Positions 1 to 11,440 of a stretch of 64,000 nucleotides of DNA are shown here, one piece after another; position 1 is the first letter of the stretch, and every line of letters begins with the position of its first letter. The position numbers and the translations under genes were made by a program. The notes under the pieces were generated by a model that made no database searches, was not told where the DNA came from, and saw only the letters and a list, made by a program, of their open reading frames with translations. The stretch comes from Canna indica (taxonomy: Eukaryota > Streptophyta > Magnoliopsida > Zingiberales > Cannaceae), in contig CP136892.1 of the NCBI GenBank assembly GCA_034359265.1, positions 85,862,001 through 85,926,000 of the forward strand, given 5' to 3'.

Positions 1-2020
1 CAATTTACTTTATAAATAGAGAGCGGGTTAAGCTCGCCACTTGGTGCCTTTCCATTGATGAGTATATTTAAATATATTTTTTTTATGTTTATCATTGAAT
101 CTCTTTAAAATAATTTTTTAAAATTATAATATGAATATGAAAATTTCTCAAATCCATAATAAAAATATGAAAATTCTCATATTCATAATTTTTTCTTCCG
201 AAAATTAAAATGACTCAATTTACGTTATAAATAGAAAGTGGAGTCAACCTCGTCAAGTGGTGCATTTTCATTGGCGAGCACATTTGAGTATCTTTTCTAT
301 GCTTGCCACTAAATCCACTTAAAATAATTTTTCAAAATCATCTGAGAATTTTCGAGATCCATAATAAGGATATGAAAAATTTTAGATCCACAATAAAAAT
401 ATGAAAATTATCATATCCATAACTTTTTTTTCGAAAATTAAAATAACCTAATTTACGTTATAAATAAAAAGTGATGTCAACCTCGCCACGTGGTGCATTT
501 TCATTGACGAGCACATTTGAGTATCTTTTTTATGTTTGTCCTTGAATTCCCTTAAAGCAATTTTCCAAAATCATAATAAGATATTCATAATAAGGATATG
601 AAAATTTTCAAATTCATAACTTTTTTTTCAAAAATTAAAATGACCCAATTTACGTTATAAATAAAAAGTGGGGTCAACCTCGCAACGTGGTGCATTTTTA
701 TTGACGAGCACATTTGAGTATTTTTTCTATGTTTGCCATTGAATCCCCTTAAAACAATTTTCCAAAATCATAATATGGATATAGGATTTTCCCAGATCCA
801 TAATAATGATATGAAAATTCTCATATTCATAATAAAAATATGAAAATTCTCAGATTCATAACTTTTTTTTCGAAAATTAAAATGACTCAATTTACGTTAT
901 AAACCGAAAGTGATGTCAACCTCGCCATGTGGTGTCTTTCCATTAGCGAGCACATTTGAGTATATTTTCTATGTTTGCCATTGAATCCTCTTAAGGCAAT
1001 TTTTCAAAATCATAATAAAGACATGAAAATTCTTAGATTCATAACTTTTTTTCCAAAATCATCAAAATATCCTCGAGTTGAGGTCTACAAAAGTATGAAA
1101 AATAGTACATTATGGACTTTTCCAAAAGTATCGAACCGAAACAAATAAGACAAATTGACCATTTCATAATAAGTATATGAAAATTCTTAGATCCATAATA
1201 AAAATATAAAAATTATCATATCCATAACTTTTTTTTTTCGAAAATTAAAATGACCTAATTTACATTATAAATAGAAAGTGATGTCAACCTCGCCACGTGG
1301 TGCCTTTCCATTGGCGAGCACATTTGAGTATCTTTTCTATGTTTATCCTTGAATCCTCTTAAATCAATTTTCCAAAATCATAATATGAGATTCATAATAA
1401 GAATATGAAAAATTTCAAATTCATAACTCTTTTCCCGAAAATTAAAATGACCCAATTTACGTTATAAATAGAAAGTGGGCTCAACCTCGCCACGTGGTGC
1501 ATTGCCATTGAATCCCCTTAAAGTAATTTTCCAAAATCATAATATGAATGTGGGAATTTCCCAGATCCATAATAAGGATATGGGAATTTCCCAGATCCAT
1601 AATAAGGATATGGAAATTCTCATATTGATAATAAAAATATGAAAATTCTCATATTCATAACTTTTTTTTCAAAAATTAAAATGACTCAATTTATGTTATA
1701 AATAAAAAGTGAGGTCAACCCCGCGATGTGGTGCCTTTCCATTAGCAAGCACATTTGAGTATATTTTCTACGTTTGCCATTGAATCCTCTTAAAGCAATT
1801 TCCCCCGTTGAATCCTCTTAAAGCTATTTCCCAAAATCATAATAAAGAAATGAAAATTCCTAGATTCATAATTTCCCCCCCCCCAAAATCATCAAAATAT
1901 CCTCGAGTTCAGGTCTAATGTTCGGTTCCAGACTTCTACAAAAGTATGAAAAATAGTACATTCTGGACTTTTTCAAAAGTATCGAACCGAAACAAATAAG
2001 ACAAATTGACCATTTTATGA
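1..2020. repeat. Satellite-like tandem array upstream of ADH copy 1
   Basis: At least eight degenerate units are visible, each marked by an AATTTACGTTATAAATA-like segment (near 1, 217, 450, 645, 886, 1256, 1452 and 1686), then a CTCGCCACGTGGTG-like segment and a GAGCACATTTGAGTA-like segment. Spacing is about 195-370 bp. A longer block (TCGAACCGAAACAAATAAG near 1130 and again near 1985) shows that units were also duplicated in groups. The array touches the left edge of the window, so its full length is unknown. The same units precede ADH copies 2 and 3. No coding potential was seen. Confidence 0.85.
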
Positions 2021-2188
2021 TAATTATAACGAAGATTATGATTACGATAGATACAATGTTTTTGATAAGTTTATTTTATATATTGTTGATAGCATCTAGA
2101 ATTTTTTGAAAATATATTTTAATTTTTTGTAAAAGTTCGTAATCTATTGGCTTCGAATTTTAAAAAAGAATCTGAAGAAGGTATTTTA

Positions 2189-3021
2189 GGGCCTGTTTGG
2201 TTAGCGAAATCAAGTCTATTTTCATGGTTTCAGTTTCACTGAAATCAAAACTATTTACGAAAACGTGTTTGATTTAGTGTTTTCGTGAAACTAAATCCAA
2301 ACCAGAATGAAAACGAAATCAGTTTTCTTAATAAAAATGAAAAAACAACATAATATTGTTTTCTGTAGTTTCGAGACTGTCGATTTCGTTATCAAAATAC
2401 TGTGACAACTTTGTAATTATAAATATTTTTTTATAAAATTAATTAATTTAAAAATAAATCAAACTATATCGAATTTTTAAAAATAAAAATAAAAATCATC
2501 ATTTTTAACTCAAACTTTTATCTTAAAATTATAAAATAATTAAACCAATTTATATCTAATTGACTCAAATCCAAATTTTAAATAACTCAATTTTCTTAAA
2601 GTTGGTCTATTTATAATTTAATCAAACCTAATTTTAGATCATTGGATTTGTTTTTTTTTGAAATTTTATAATAACTATTAATTATTTTTTATATCTAATT
2701 GAACAAAAAAATCTTAAATTACCAATAACTTAATTAATTAAATCATTTAAATATTTTGTAACCATATAAACAAATATTTAATTTTGTAAACTAACTAAAC
2801 ATTTAATTACTACTAAAAATGTTCAAAGAAAATTAATATTATTTTTTATAACCAAATAAATATTTACTGGTTTCAACTAACTAAAACTGATGTTGTTTTT
2901 ATCAACCAAACGCGTTTTCAGAAAACTAAAAACTAGAAACCAAAACTAAGTTTTTGAAACCAAGTTTTCAGTTTCACTGAAACCAAATCAGAAAATAATT
3001 TTCGCTAATCAAACAGCACCT
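2189..3021. mobile_element. PIF/Harbinger (Tourist-like) MITE
   Basis: Terminal inverted repeats start GGGCCTGTTTGGTTAGCGAA on the left and end TTCGCTAATCAAACAGCACC on the right. They are flanked by the 3-bp target duplication TTA expected of PIF/Harbinger elements. The interior is AT-rich with no coding capacity. The matching place upstream of ADH copy 2 (about 17440) is an empty site, so this insertion is private to block 1. Confidence 0.85.
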
Positions 3022-3301
3022 TAGGAATTTGAAGAAAAAAATTATGAATTTAGGCATTTCTAAATTCGGATCTAAAAAGTTTGTGTAATTGTTCGTACCA
3101 GTCAATTGATGATACATGATGCCGTTAGACTTTTCCTCGCAGGTGCTAAAATTTGACATTCTCCTACCCTAGTCAATCTTTTCAAATGGAAAATTCGATC
3201 TCTGAATTCAAAGAATCAATGAAAATAGAAAATTTTCATATTAATCTACGAGATTTTCTTCTTTTTCTAACTTCTATTGTATTGTTATTGTTATTTTAAT
3301 G

Positions 3302-3813
3302 GCTTAATTATGTTTTTGGTCCTCAAAATATTATATTTTTTTATTTTGTCGATCATTTTTAAAAAAATTAGTTTAGTTCATCAAAAATTATTTTCGTTTT
3401 CGTTTGGTCCATCTGTTAACTTTTGATGTTAAATGCCAACATGAAATGTTGATATGAATTAAAGATGGACCAAACTAAAAAAATAAGATATAATAATGGG
3501 CTAGATTGAAAAATATATATATATTAATAAACTAAAATATAATTTTATATTATTGTGATTTAGGTTATTAAAATGTATATGATTATATTTTAGGTTATTA
3601 AATTTTTTTTTTCATCTAATCTTTTAAAATATTATATATTTTTTCGTTTGGTTCATCTTTAATTAATGTCAGTATTTTATGTTGACACTTAACATAGAAA
3701 GAATAAACGGAAACAAAAAAAAAATTTGAGAATTAAATATATTTTTAAAAAAAAGCAAGGATCAAATTCTAAAAAATAAAATATCTTATGATCAAAAATA
3801 TAATTAAACCTTT
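3302..3813. mobile_element. Mutator-like MITE in the ADH copy 1 promoter
   Basis: The ends are GGCTTAATTATGTTTTTGGT on the left and GATCAAAAATATAATTAAACC on the right, which are inverted repeats with a few mismatches. TTATTTTAATG occurs on both sides, giving a 9-11 bp target duplication that fits a Mutator-like element. The insertion sits just upstream of the putative TATA box. Copy 2 carries the same insertion with an eroded right end. Copy 3 has the uninterrupted site near 30900-30915. Confidence 0.7.
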
Positions 3814-3845
3814 ATTTTAATGAATAGGTATACTGACTGCACTAC

Positions 3846-3851
3846 TATAAG
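3846..3851 (+). promoter_or_regulatory. Putative TATA box of ADH copy 1
   Basis: TATAAG lies inside a conserved ACTACTATAAGA context 84 bp upstream of the ATG. The same motif lies at exactly the same distance in copies 2 (18133) and 3 (30936). Its role is inferred from position and conservation only. Confidence 0.5.
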
Positions 3852-3929
3852 AGGTCGCCCATAGCAGATAATGGAGAGGTAGAAATCTAATTAAAGCTCG
3901 TTGGAGAAGGAGAAGAGGAGAAGTTTAAG

Positions 3930-6774
3930 ATGGAGATGAAGCCCATCAGATGCAAAGCTGTGGTGTGCAGGGCCGCTGGCGAGCCGCTGCAGCTGGAGGA
4001 GGTGGTGGTGGCGCCGCCCAAAGCTCACGAGGCCCGCGTCAAGATCATCTGCTCCACCCTCTGCCAATCCGACATCACCTTCTGGCGCATGCAGGTAATC
4101 ATCTCCTCCCCAAATCCGACGACGTCGAATCTCCCTTCTCCACCTCCACTTCATCGTCGCTCACCAGCCGTTTTGCTCTCTTGCTTTCAATTCCCAGGGT
4201 GTCCCCGGCCTCTTCCCCATCATCCTCGGCCACGAAGCCATCGGGTAAGTCGTCATCGCCGCCGTCCCGTCGCCGCGGTTTTGGTGAGTTAAATGATGTT
4301 ATACTAATTGGCGGGCCGCCGCGCATGCAGGGTGGTGGAGAGCGTAGGGGAGGGGGTGACGGAGGTGGCGGCGGGGGACGTGGTGTTACCGGTGTGCCTC
4401 GGGCAGTGCGGAGACTGCCCAGAATGCAGCGCCAAGCGGAGCAACTTGTGCTCGGTGCTCCCCTTCGGGGTGTTTCCGGCGGCCATGCCGAGGGACGGCA
4501 CCACCCGGTTCACGGACGCGGCGGGGGAGGCGGTGCACCACTTCCTCAACGTCTCCTCCTTCTCCGAGTACACGGTGGTGGACGTGGCACACCTCGTCAA
4601 GGTAGACCAGGCGGTGCCGCCGCAGGTCGCCTGCGTCCTCGGCTGTGGCATCACCACCGGTGGGTGGCGCTCCTTCTCCTTTCTTTGATTACTTTCCTCT
4701 TCTTTGAATAAATACAGTATTAGCTCATACACGCGACAGGAATCGGAGCCACGTGGCGAGCGGCTGAGGTGCACAAAGGATCGAGTGTGGCTGTGTTTGG
4801 GCTCGGAGCTGTTGGATTGGCGGTATAATTAAGTATTTTTATATACTCTTATTTGTAAATTTCACGTCTCAATTATTATATTTTTAATATATAAAGGATT
4901 ATTTAGAAAAAAGAACTATATACAGGTGGCAGAGGGCGCAAGATTTCTCGGTGCTACAAAGATTATAGGAGTAGACATAAATTCTCAGAAGTTTGAGATT
5001 GGTAAGTGAATACAAATAACACATTTTTCAAAATAATTTTACTGTGTGGATGTGCATGGCTACCGTGGCAAATCCGAAAATAGGGCCGTCGACGGATCAA
5101 ATATGGTGCGAATATTAAATTATTCGTATTCGCACCGCACCTCATATTCGTACATCCGTATCTGCACGGTATCCGCTACGGATGTGAATATGAATATTTA
5201 TATCTGCACTGCATTCGTATCCATCTCGTATTTAATAAAAAATATTAAAACAATATACTTAATTAAAAAAATTAATAAATTACCAATTTATTGATCCAAA
5301 ATAAATATATAATGTATTTCAAAATTTATCTTGACATGAAATTACCATAGAGCTCTTATATATATATATATATATATATAGTAATTCAGAGACGCGGATA
5401 GATGGTGTGGATCCAAGTCATATCTGTATCTGCACTGCATCCGCGTGGATATAAGTTTTCTAAATTCGTATTTATATCCATATTCATTTTACTTACGGAT
5501 ATGGATCGGATACGGTGCGGATGCGGATAAAATTGCTACCCCTATCCGAAAGCGATTGGAACATATCTGATAGAGTAGATTTTAGATATAAATTAAATTT
5601 AAGTAGAGTCCGAAATAAAAATTAATGAACCGATCAAAATCAATTTTAATTTCGAATTAATTTCAACAGGGTACACTAGAACAGGTTCTTGGTAGGATCG
5701 ATTTCAGATCCCAATAGAGTAGAGTTCGAGTCTAAAATCTTGGATATTATTCTATACATAATAGGATTCGAATATCATAAAAATATAAGTATCCGAATTC
5801 ATTTATCCTTAATTTTTTACATAAAATGGCACCTTTCGTGAATTAAATTTCTTAATGAATTTTTTTCGTATTTTATGGGTAGTAATTTTTTTCTCTCTCC
5901 CTCTCTTTTAAATTTACTAAATAAGTTTTACTTTTGTTTACTTTTTTTTATAAATTATTGCATTTTAAAATAAATTTATTCAACCGTTACAAAAAGATTA
6001 CTTTTTGTACATAACATCAACATAATGTTAGCTAAAATGTCAGAACAATCTTTGTCTTTTCCGGGAAATGAGTTTACTGTGTTTTGTCCCTGTCGGTTCT
6101 AACTATCAGGGAAGAAATTTGGCGTGACCGATTTCGTCAACCCAAATGAGATTGGAGACAGATCTATCAGCGAGGTACTTGTAATCGTAATTAGCCTACT
6201 CTACGCACTGGAATTTAGTGATCTAAATCTATGAAGTAATTACTATTTCATGCCTCGCAGGTGATCAAGGAGATGACCGGCGGCGGCGCCGACTACTGCT
6301 TTGAGTGCGTCGGCTCTTCTGCTTTGGTGACTCAAGCCTTCCTCAGCTCCAGAAGAGTATGTCTCTTTCCTCAGTCGACATTGTTTGATCCATCAATGAT
6401 GATTCACATCAATTAGCACTTAATTGCAGGGCTGTGGGAAGACAGTGATCCTTGGATTTGATGGCAAGGGCACCCCCATAACCATTGATCCTAACGAACT
6501 CCTGGCTGGGAGGACCATTTTGGGAACATGTATTGGTGGAGTCAAACCTAAATCTGACATCCCAGTTCTCATCGACCACTACATGAACAAGGTCAGCCAA
6601 TTAAATTATCTTGATTGATTAATGTGTTCTGATTGTTGATTGATTGATTGTGTGCAGGAGATCCATTTGGATGAGTTCATAACGCATGAGATTGGATTCA
6701 GTGAGATAAATAAGGCCTTTGACTTGCTAATCCAAGGGAAGAGTATCAAGTGCATAATGTGGATGGATAAATAG
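3930..6774 (+). CDS. Zinc-dependent alcohol dehydrogenase-like protein, copy 1 (379 aa, 9 exons)
   Basis: Medium-chain, zinc-binding, NAD-dependent alcohol dehydrogenase-like enzyme, expected in the cytosol; the substrate is unknown. Exons by GT-AG sites: 3930-4094, 4198-4244, 4331-4659, 4740-4822, 4926-5001, 6110-6174, 6261-6356, 6430-6591, 6658-6774. Phases join to 380 codons with stop and no internal stop, close to the usual plant ADH length. Visible family marks are the catalytic-zinc Cys in CSTLCQSD, the GHE motif, the four-Cys structural-zinc lobe in [16 protein letters not shown], the Rossmann GLGAVG and a following Asp in GVDIN that fits NAD rather than NADP use. Residue after the catalytic Cys is Gln. 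Intron 5 holds nested MITEs. The first three exons are much more GC-rich than the rest. Nearly identical to copy 2. Confidence 0.93.
5045..5811. mobile_element. Old hAT-like MITE in intron 5, interrupted by a second MITE
   Basis: The homologous region in copy 3 is bounded by an AAGGGGTGTGCA-like left end and a TTCACCCTTAA-like right end, the AGGGGTG-type termini of hAT MITEs. In copy 1 the ends have decayed, but the interior aligns to copy 3. This insertion is therefore older than the block duplications. Exact ends are approximate and no clear target duplication remains. Confidence 0.55.
5081..5544. mobile_element. Nested hAT-like MITE (464 bp) inside the intron 5 MITE
   Basis: Begins TAGGGCCG and ends GCTACCCCTA. 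It is flanked by TCCGAAAA on the left and TCCGAAAG on the right, an 8-bp target duplication with one mismatch, as for hAT elements. Copy 3 has the empty site (single ATCCGAAG near 32150). The interior is rich in GCGGATACGG-type motifs and contains an (AT)n run at about 5359-5381. Confidence 0.75.
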
Positions 6775-9688
6775 ATGGAGAGGGAGGAATTGAAGCTTAA
6801 TTGTGTTACTTTTGGCTTGCTTTTGTGGTCGTTAAATAAGTCGATCTTTATCGATATTTGTCGAGTGGAATAAAATGGGAAGGAGTATTGATGGAGATGG
6901 AAGAATAATATTATTGTACGATTCACAGCCAGAACAGATCAGGAATATATTATTATTTAATTTGGGATAAATTTATGTTGTATTGGCAATGAATTGAGTA
7001 TAAGCAATGTTATATCATTAAAATAATATATAAAATTATATGTAATATGAAAAAAAAATGATTGACTAAATATTAAAATATATATTTTTTTTTTTTAAAA
7101 AAAATGCACATAAATTTTTTTTTTTGATGATCCATATATATTAAATATACAAATAAAATAAAAATGCCATAAAATTATAAAATTTATAATTGATAAACTA
7201 ATTTAGGTGGTGTTATTAGGCATGTGCCATGCATGAGGCTCGTTTGGTTGACATGAGAAATAATTTTTTACCTAAAATTATATTTTTTTATCACAAAATA
7301 TTTTTAAAAAGTACAAAAAATATGTTTGTTTATTAGCGAAGGAATCACTAAGTTTTCATAAAGTAATCTCCACCTCTTGTTCGATTTAACAACGTCCTTC
7401 CAACGAAGTATATGTTAAATGAATAATGTGCTCCCTTTTAATTGGTATATAGCTACTATATGCTTTTATAATATTATATTATATTATATTATAATTAATA
7501 GAATTAATATAAATATAAATATTCTTTTAGTAAATATCATATTAATAAAATTGATAATTAATAATATTATAATATCAATGGCTGAAGTTGTTTTTGCAAC
7601 GTTTGGATTGACATGGCAAAATTGTTAGTTGGACTAAGTAAGAGTTCAGCTCGATATCGACACTTGCAAAAATATTCCACCCTCAATTGTTCAAGTTAGT
7701 ATGAGTGAAAAAAAAGTATGGACAATATGGACAAAGATAGGATCATCTCGTCCAAGGAAATTATAAAAAAAAAAAAAAAAAAAAATGGAGAAAAGACCCC
7801 CAACCACAGTTGTAGACTTATGGGATCTACATTTTATAAGAACTCTATAGGACATTTAGTCATTTTCTTGAAGAACATTGTAGTCTTTTTAGAACTATAT
7901 ATGTGATACTTTTGGAGGCCTATATGGTCTATAGGCTCAAGCTAGATATCCAAGATGTTGTTTGACATGCATGGAAAATAACGTCTTGCATTCGATCGTT
8001 GAAATTGATAAATTAATTTAGGCGGTTTTATTAGGCATGTGCCCTGCATGAGGCTGGTTTGGTTGACATGAGAAATAAATTTTTACCAAAATTATATTTT
8101 TTTGTACATATTTTTTTATCACAAAATATTTTTAAAAAGTACAAAAAAATATGTTTGATTATTAGCAAAGGAATCACTAAGTTTTCATAAAGTAATCTCC
8201 GGCTCTTGTTCGATTTAACAACTTGCTTCCAATGAAGTATATGTTAAAAGAATAATGTGCTCTCCCTTTTAATTTGTATATAGCTACTATATACTTCTAT
8301 AATATAATATAATATAATATAATATTATAATTATTAGAATTAATATAAATATAAATATTTTTTTAATAAATATCATATTAATAAAATTGATAATTAACAA
8401 AATTATAATATCAATTGCTGAAGTTATTTTTGCAACGTTTGGATTGTTTTGGCAAAATTATTGATTGGACTAAGTCAGAGTTCAGCTCGATATCGACACT
8501 TGCAAAAATATTCCACTCTCAATTGTTCAAGTTAGTATGAGTGAAAAAAAAGTAGGGACGTTATGGACAAAGATAGGATCATCTCGTGCAAGAAAATTAT
8601 AAAAATAAAAATAAAAATAAAGTGAAGAAAAAGACATTTGATCATTTTATAAGAATTCTAAAGGACATTTGATCATTTTCTTGAAGAGCATTGGAGTGAT
8701 TTTAGAACTATATATGTGACACTTTTGGAGGCCGATATGGTCTATAGGCTCAAGCTAAATATTCGAGATGTTGTTTGACATGCATGGAAAATAACGTCTT
8801 GCATTCGATTGTTGAAATTTGAGTAGGTTGATGTCCCGATATAGCAAAGAGAGAGACCTAGCCCGAAAATACTGGATCCAAGGAGGTTTTAAAAATTTAT
8901 TAGACGTAAAAAGGCTTAAGTGAACCAATCTTTCTCCATCAACAATCATTTTTATGGATCTAAATGACTAAAATGTGTCACTCAATTACAAACATAAGAC
9001 AAAATTATATTTTTATCCCCCACAAAATACAAAAAATGTAACTTACCTCGTATCAAACTTTTCGTGTGAGCTTGATGTTCATGCTACATGCTCTTTTGTT
9101 CCCGCTTATTATAAACCAAACAAGAGAAACAAAAAATTAGTCTTTCTACCTAATTCAACTTCTCACATTTGGTTCAAATGGGAAAAAACTTATATGGGCA
9201 GTCTGCTCATATAAATCTTTATGAACGAGTGGATATAGACTTTAAACAATTGAATATGGATAAAAAGAAATGAATATGTTGATATTCATTCATTTTCTTA
9301 TTCAATTATTTTACATCCATATTCAGTCGTTTAAAGCCTACATCCACTCATTCATAGATTTTGTATGAGCAACCTAATCATAAAAGTTGCACTCGTTCAA
9401 ATGATCAAAAATTTATATGGGCAGCATACCCATATAAATATATCTGAACGAGTGGATATGAACTTCAAGTGACTGAATATGAATAAAAAATAAATGAATA
9501 TATTTATTTTTTTTCTTTTTTCTATACGTATTTATATTTATTTATTTTTATTCATAAATTTTGTACGGAAAGTCTGCTAGTAGAAATTCACCTGTTCAAA
9601 TGTGCTTGTCAAGTGCATCAACAGACAACAGACAATAATTAGTTCAATTATTGCTGGTTTCAATTTGTGATATTTATAATAAATATCT
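6775..9688. repeat. Shared downstream region of ADH block 1, with an 815-bp tandem duplication
   Basis: AT-rich non-coding DNA that recurs downstream of copies 2 and 3. Here it includes a direct duplication: about 7190-8004 and 8005-8819 align closely, with a period of about 815 bp (for example GGCATGTGCC followed by GCATGAGGCT in both). The two other blocks hold one copy. Between 8950 and 9600 are palindromic segments marked by TATGGGCAGTCTG. No gene was seen in this stretch. Confidence 0.75.
9185..9595. repeat. Palindromic foldback MITE family (TATGGGCAG termini), two units
   Basis: The first unit runs from about 9190 to 9385. Its two halves are inverted copies: GAACGAGTGGATAT near 9225 faces ATCCACTCATTC near 9340, and a TATGGGCAGTCTGCTCATA end is present. 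A second unit starts near 9416. The same family occurs at 28150-28418 and 50250-50445. No coding capacity. Confidence 0.6.
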
Positions 9689-9689
9689 T

Positions 9690-10506
9690 GGGCTCGGCAG
9701 CTGTACCCCTGGAGAGGTCGGCAACCCGATGCCCGCCTGCCCGGTGCCGCCACCATCATCTGGTACGCCGTCTGCCGCGACAGCAAGCACCCAAACCCCA
9801 ATGGCGAGCTCGGCGGCGGAAGCACCGGCGCCGCTGTAGGTAGAGGGGCTAGGACTGGGAGGCCGCCGCTTCCGCCGCGGAGGCGCCGCACGTATGCAGA
9901 AATCGGCGACTCTGCCGCGGCGCTCACGGTTGGCAGCGGTGGCAGAGGGGATAGCGGCGTCCGAATCCAGGGACCCAAACCCTGCATCGGCAGCGCCGGT
10001 ACCACGGGCGGCGGGCGGATACGGTGGAGACGGGAGGTGGGCCCGGCGGAGGCAGGGATCGTTGCGGCCGAAGGAGGACGAGGCGGAGGCAGCGGCTCCG
10101 CGGGCCGAGGGCGGGTCTGGTTGTGCACCGGTGACCCGGTGAGCTTCTGGACCACGTCGCGGAAGTCGCTCTTGTCTATGTTGTACACCGGCGGCTGTGG
10201 CTGGTACGGCGGTGCGCCGCCGCCGCCGCTACCAATGCCACCCGCCCCATAAGGAGCGGCGAGGGGCGCCTCCTCCGGCGGCCCGAGCAGCCACAGGATT
10301 AGCGTTCCTAGGGAGCGCGCGGCTTGGTGATCTTGTAGGAGGCTCTATTGAGGGTCTTGATCGAGTTAGTCTTAGAGTTGCTGCTGCTACTGCCACCAAG
10401 ATCGCAAGTAATTGACGCAGCAGGAGTTGAGCTTTCATCTGCACTGCTAATGGCAGCGGAGACGGAGGAGGAGACATCAGCCGAGGACTGAGTGGTTTTC
10501 TCCATC
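9690..10506 (-). pseudogene. VQ-motif protein pseudogene (HAIKU1-like)
   Basis: Minus-strand reading gives the VQ core YNIDKSDFRDVVQKLTGSP (around 10188-10130), followed by proline-rich sequence with LHRIRPPP, SPLPPLP and AAESPISAY. This order is typical of IKU1-type VQ transcriptional co-factors. Further upstream, LNRASYKITKP (about 10340) matches the N-terminal conserved motif of the same family. The two parts are in different frames: the frame with SYKITKP meets a stop at about 10308, and sequence between 10320 and 10240 needs two frame changes to connect. The C-terminus also runs out of the family pattern near 9690, where the ADH block sequence begins. I read it as a broken, probably intronless, copy. 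The parent function (WRKY partner in seed growth) is family knowledge only. Confidence 0.72.
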
Positions 10507-11440
10507 ACAGGAGGTTTGAATTTTCTTCTTTTTCTTCTAACTTCCAAGGATTGGGTTTTATTGTGTCATATATTAAGTATAGCAAGGCATGAATAAAAAA
10601 AAGACAACCACAAGTTTGAAGTTTATCAAGCAACTCCTTTCTATGGGTTGCTTAAATTGTCTGCTTTTATGTGACAGATAGAAAACACATTTGGATGATG
10701 GAGAGATATCAGCAAAATTTGGACTGTGGATAGAGATGGAGAAGAAGGTAACGTACACCTTCTCCCCTTCATACTTGTTCATATCATGTGATTCAGGTTC
10801 TTAAGCTTAACCCAACCACAGTTAGTTGGACTATTCATAATGCACACTGTCATCTAATCACATGCTCTCCATTATTGCGAATTGTATGAACATAGAACTA
10901 TGAAGAAAAATGTATGAATGTATGAATGTATGAATGTATGAATGTATGAATGTAGGACTATGAAGAAAAATACGTATCATCATTAGTTGGTGATCGCCTC
11001 CAATTCATAGTCCACCAAAAATAGGTTTGCCCATTATCTAATAACCACACAATTATAAAATCAGCATAACCACACAATGATAAAATCAGCACAACCACGC
11101 AATGTATAAATTACAAACCAAACCACACATTGAAAATTATCACTACAATCACGCAATAATATCAAAACCCTAGATTGGAAAACAAATAACAAATTGATAA
11201 CAACAATATATATAAATACATAATAATGAGTAATTTTACTTTACGGCTTTAGGAGGAAAATGCGCATAACCATTAATTGGTTATCGCCTCCAATTCCTCG
11301 CCGATGAAAAAAAAATAAAAAATAAAAAAAAGCACAACAACCTATAATTACGGCATCACAATAGTAATATATCCAAAAAATGACATCATCACAGCATATA
11401 TACAGCAGCAGTATATCCAAAAACACCATCACAATAAATC
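10507..11440. other. Non-coding stretch with an octamer microsatellite
   Basis: No supportable gene. It contains a perfect (TATGAATG)n array at about 10911-10953 and two similar segments ending GATCGCCTCCAATTC / TATCGCCTCCAATTC near 10990 and 11280. The left end of the Harbinger-type element described to the right should lie here, but no GGGCCTGTTTG-like terminus was found. Confidence 0.5.

Noticed and set aside
4740..4822. Apparent premature stop (TGA in GCGGCTGAGG) in ADH copies 1-3 exon 4
   Set aside because: The stop is only in the wrong frame; with phase 1 from exon 3 the exon reads [26 protein letters not shown].
6409..6600. Minus-strand ORF opposite ADH exon 8 (also at 21355 and 33223)
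   Set aside because: Antisense shadow of a conserved coding exon, repeated only because the exon is duplicated.
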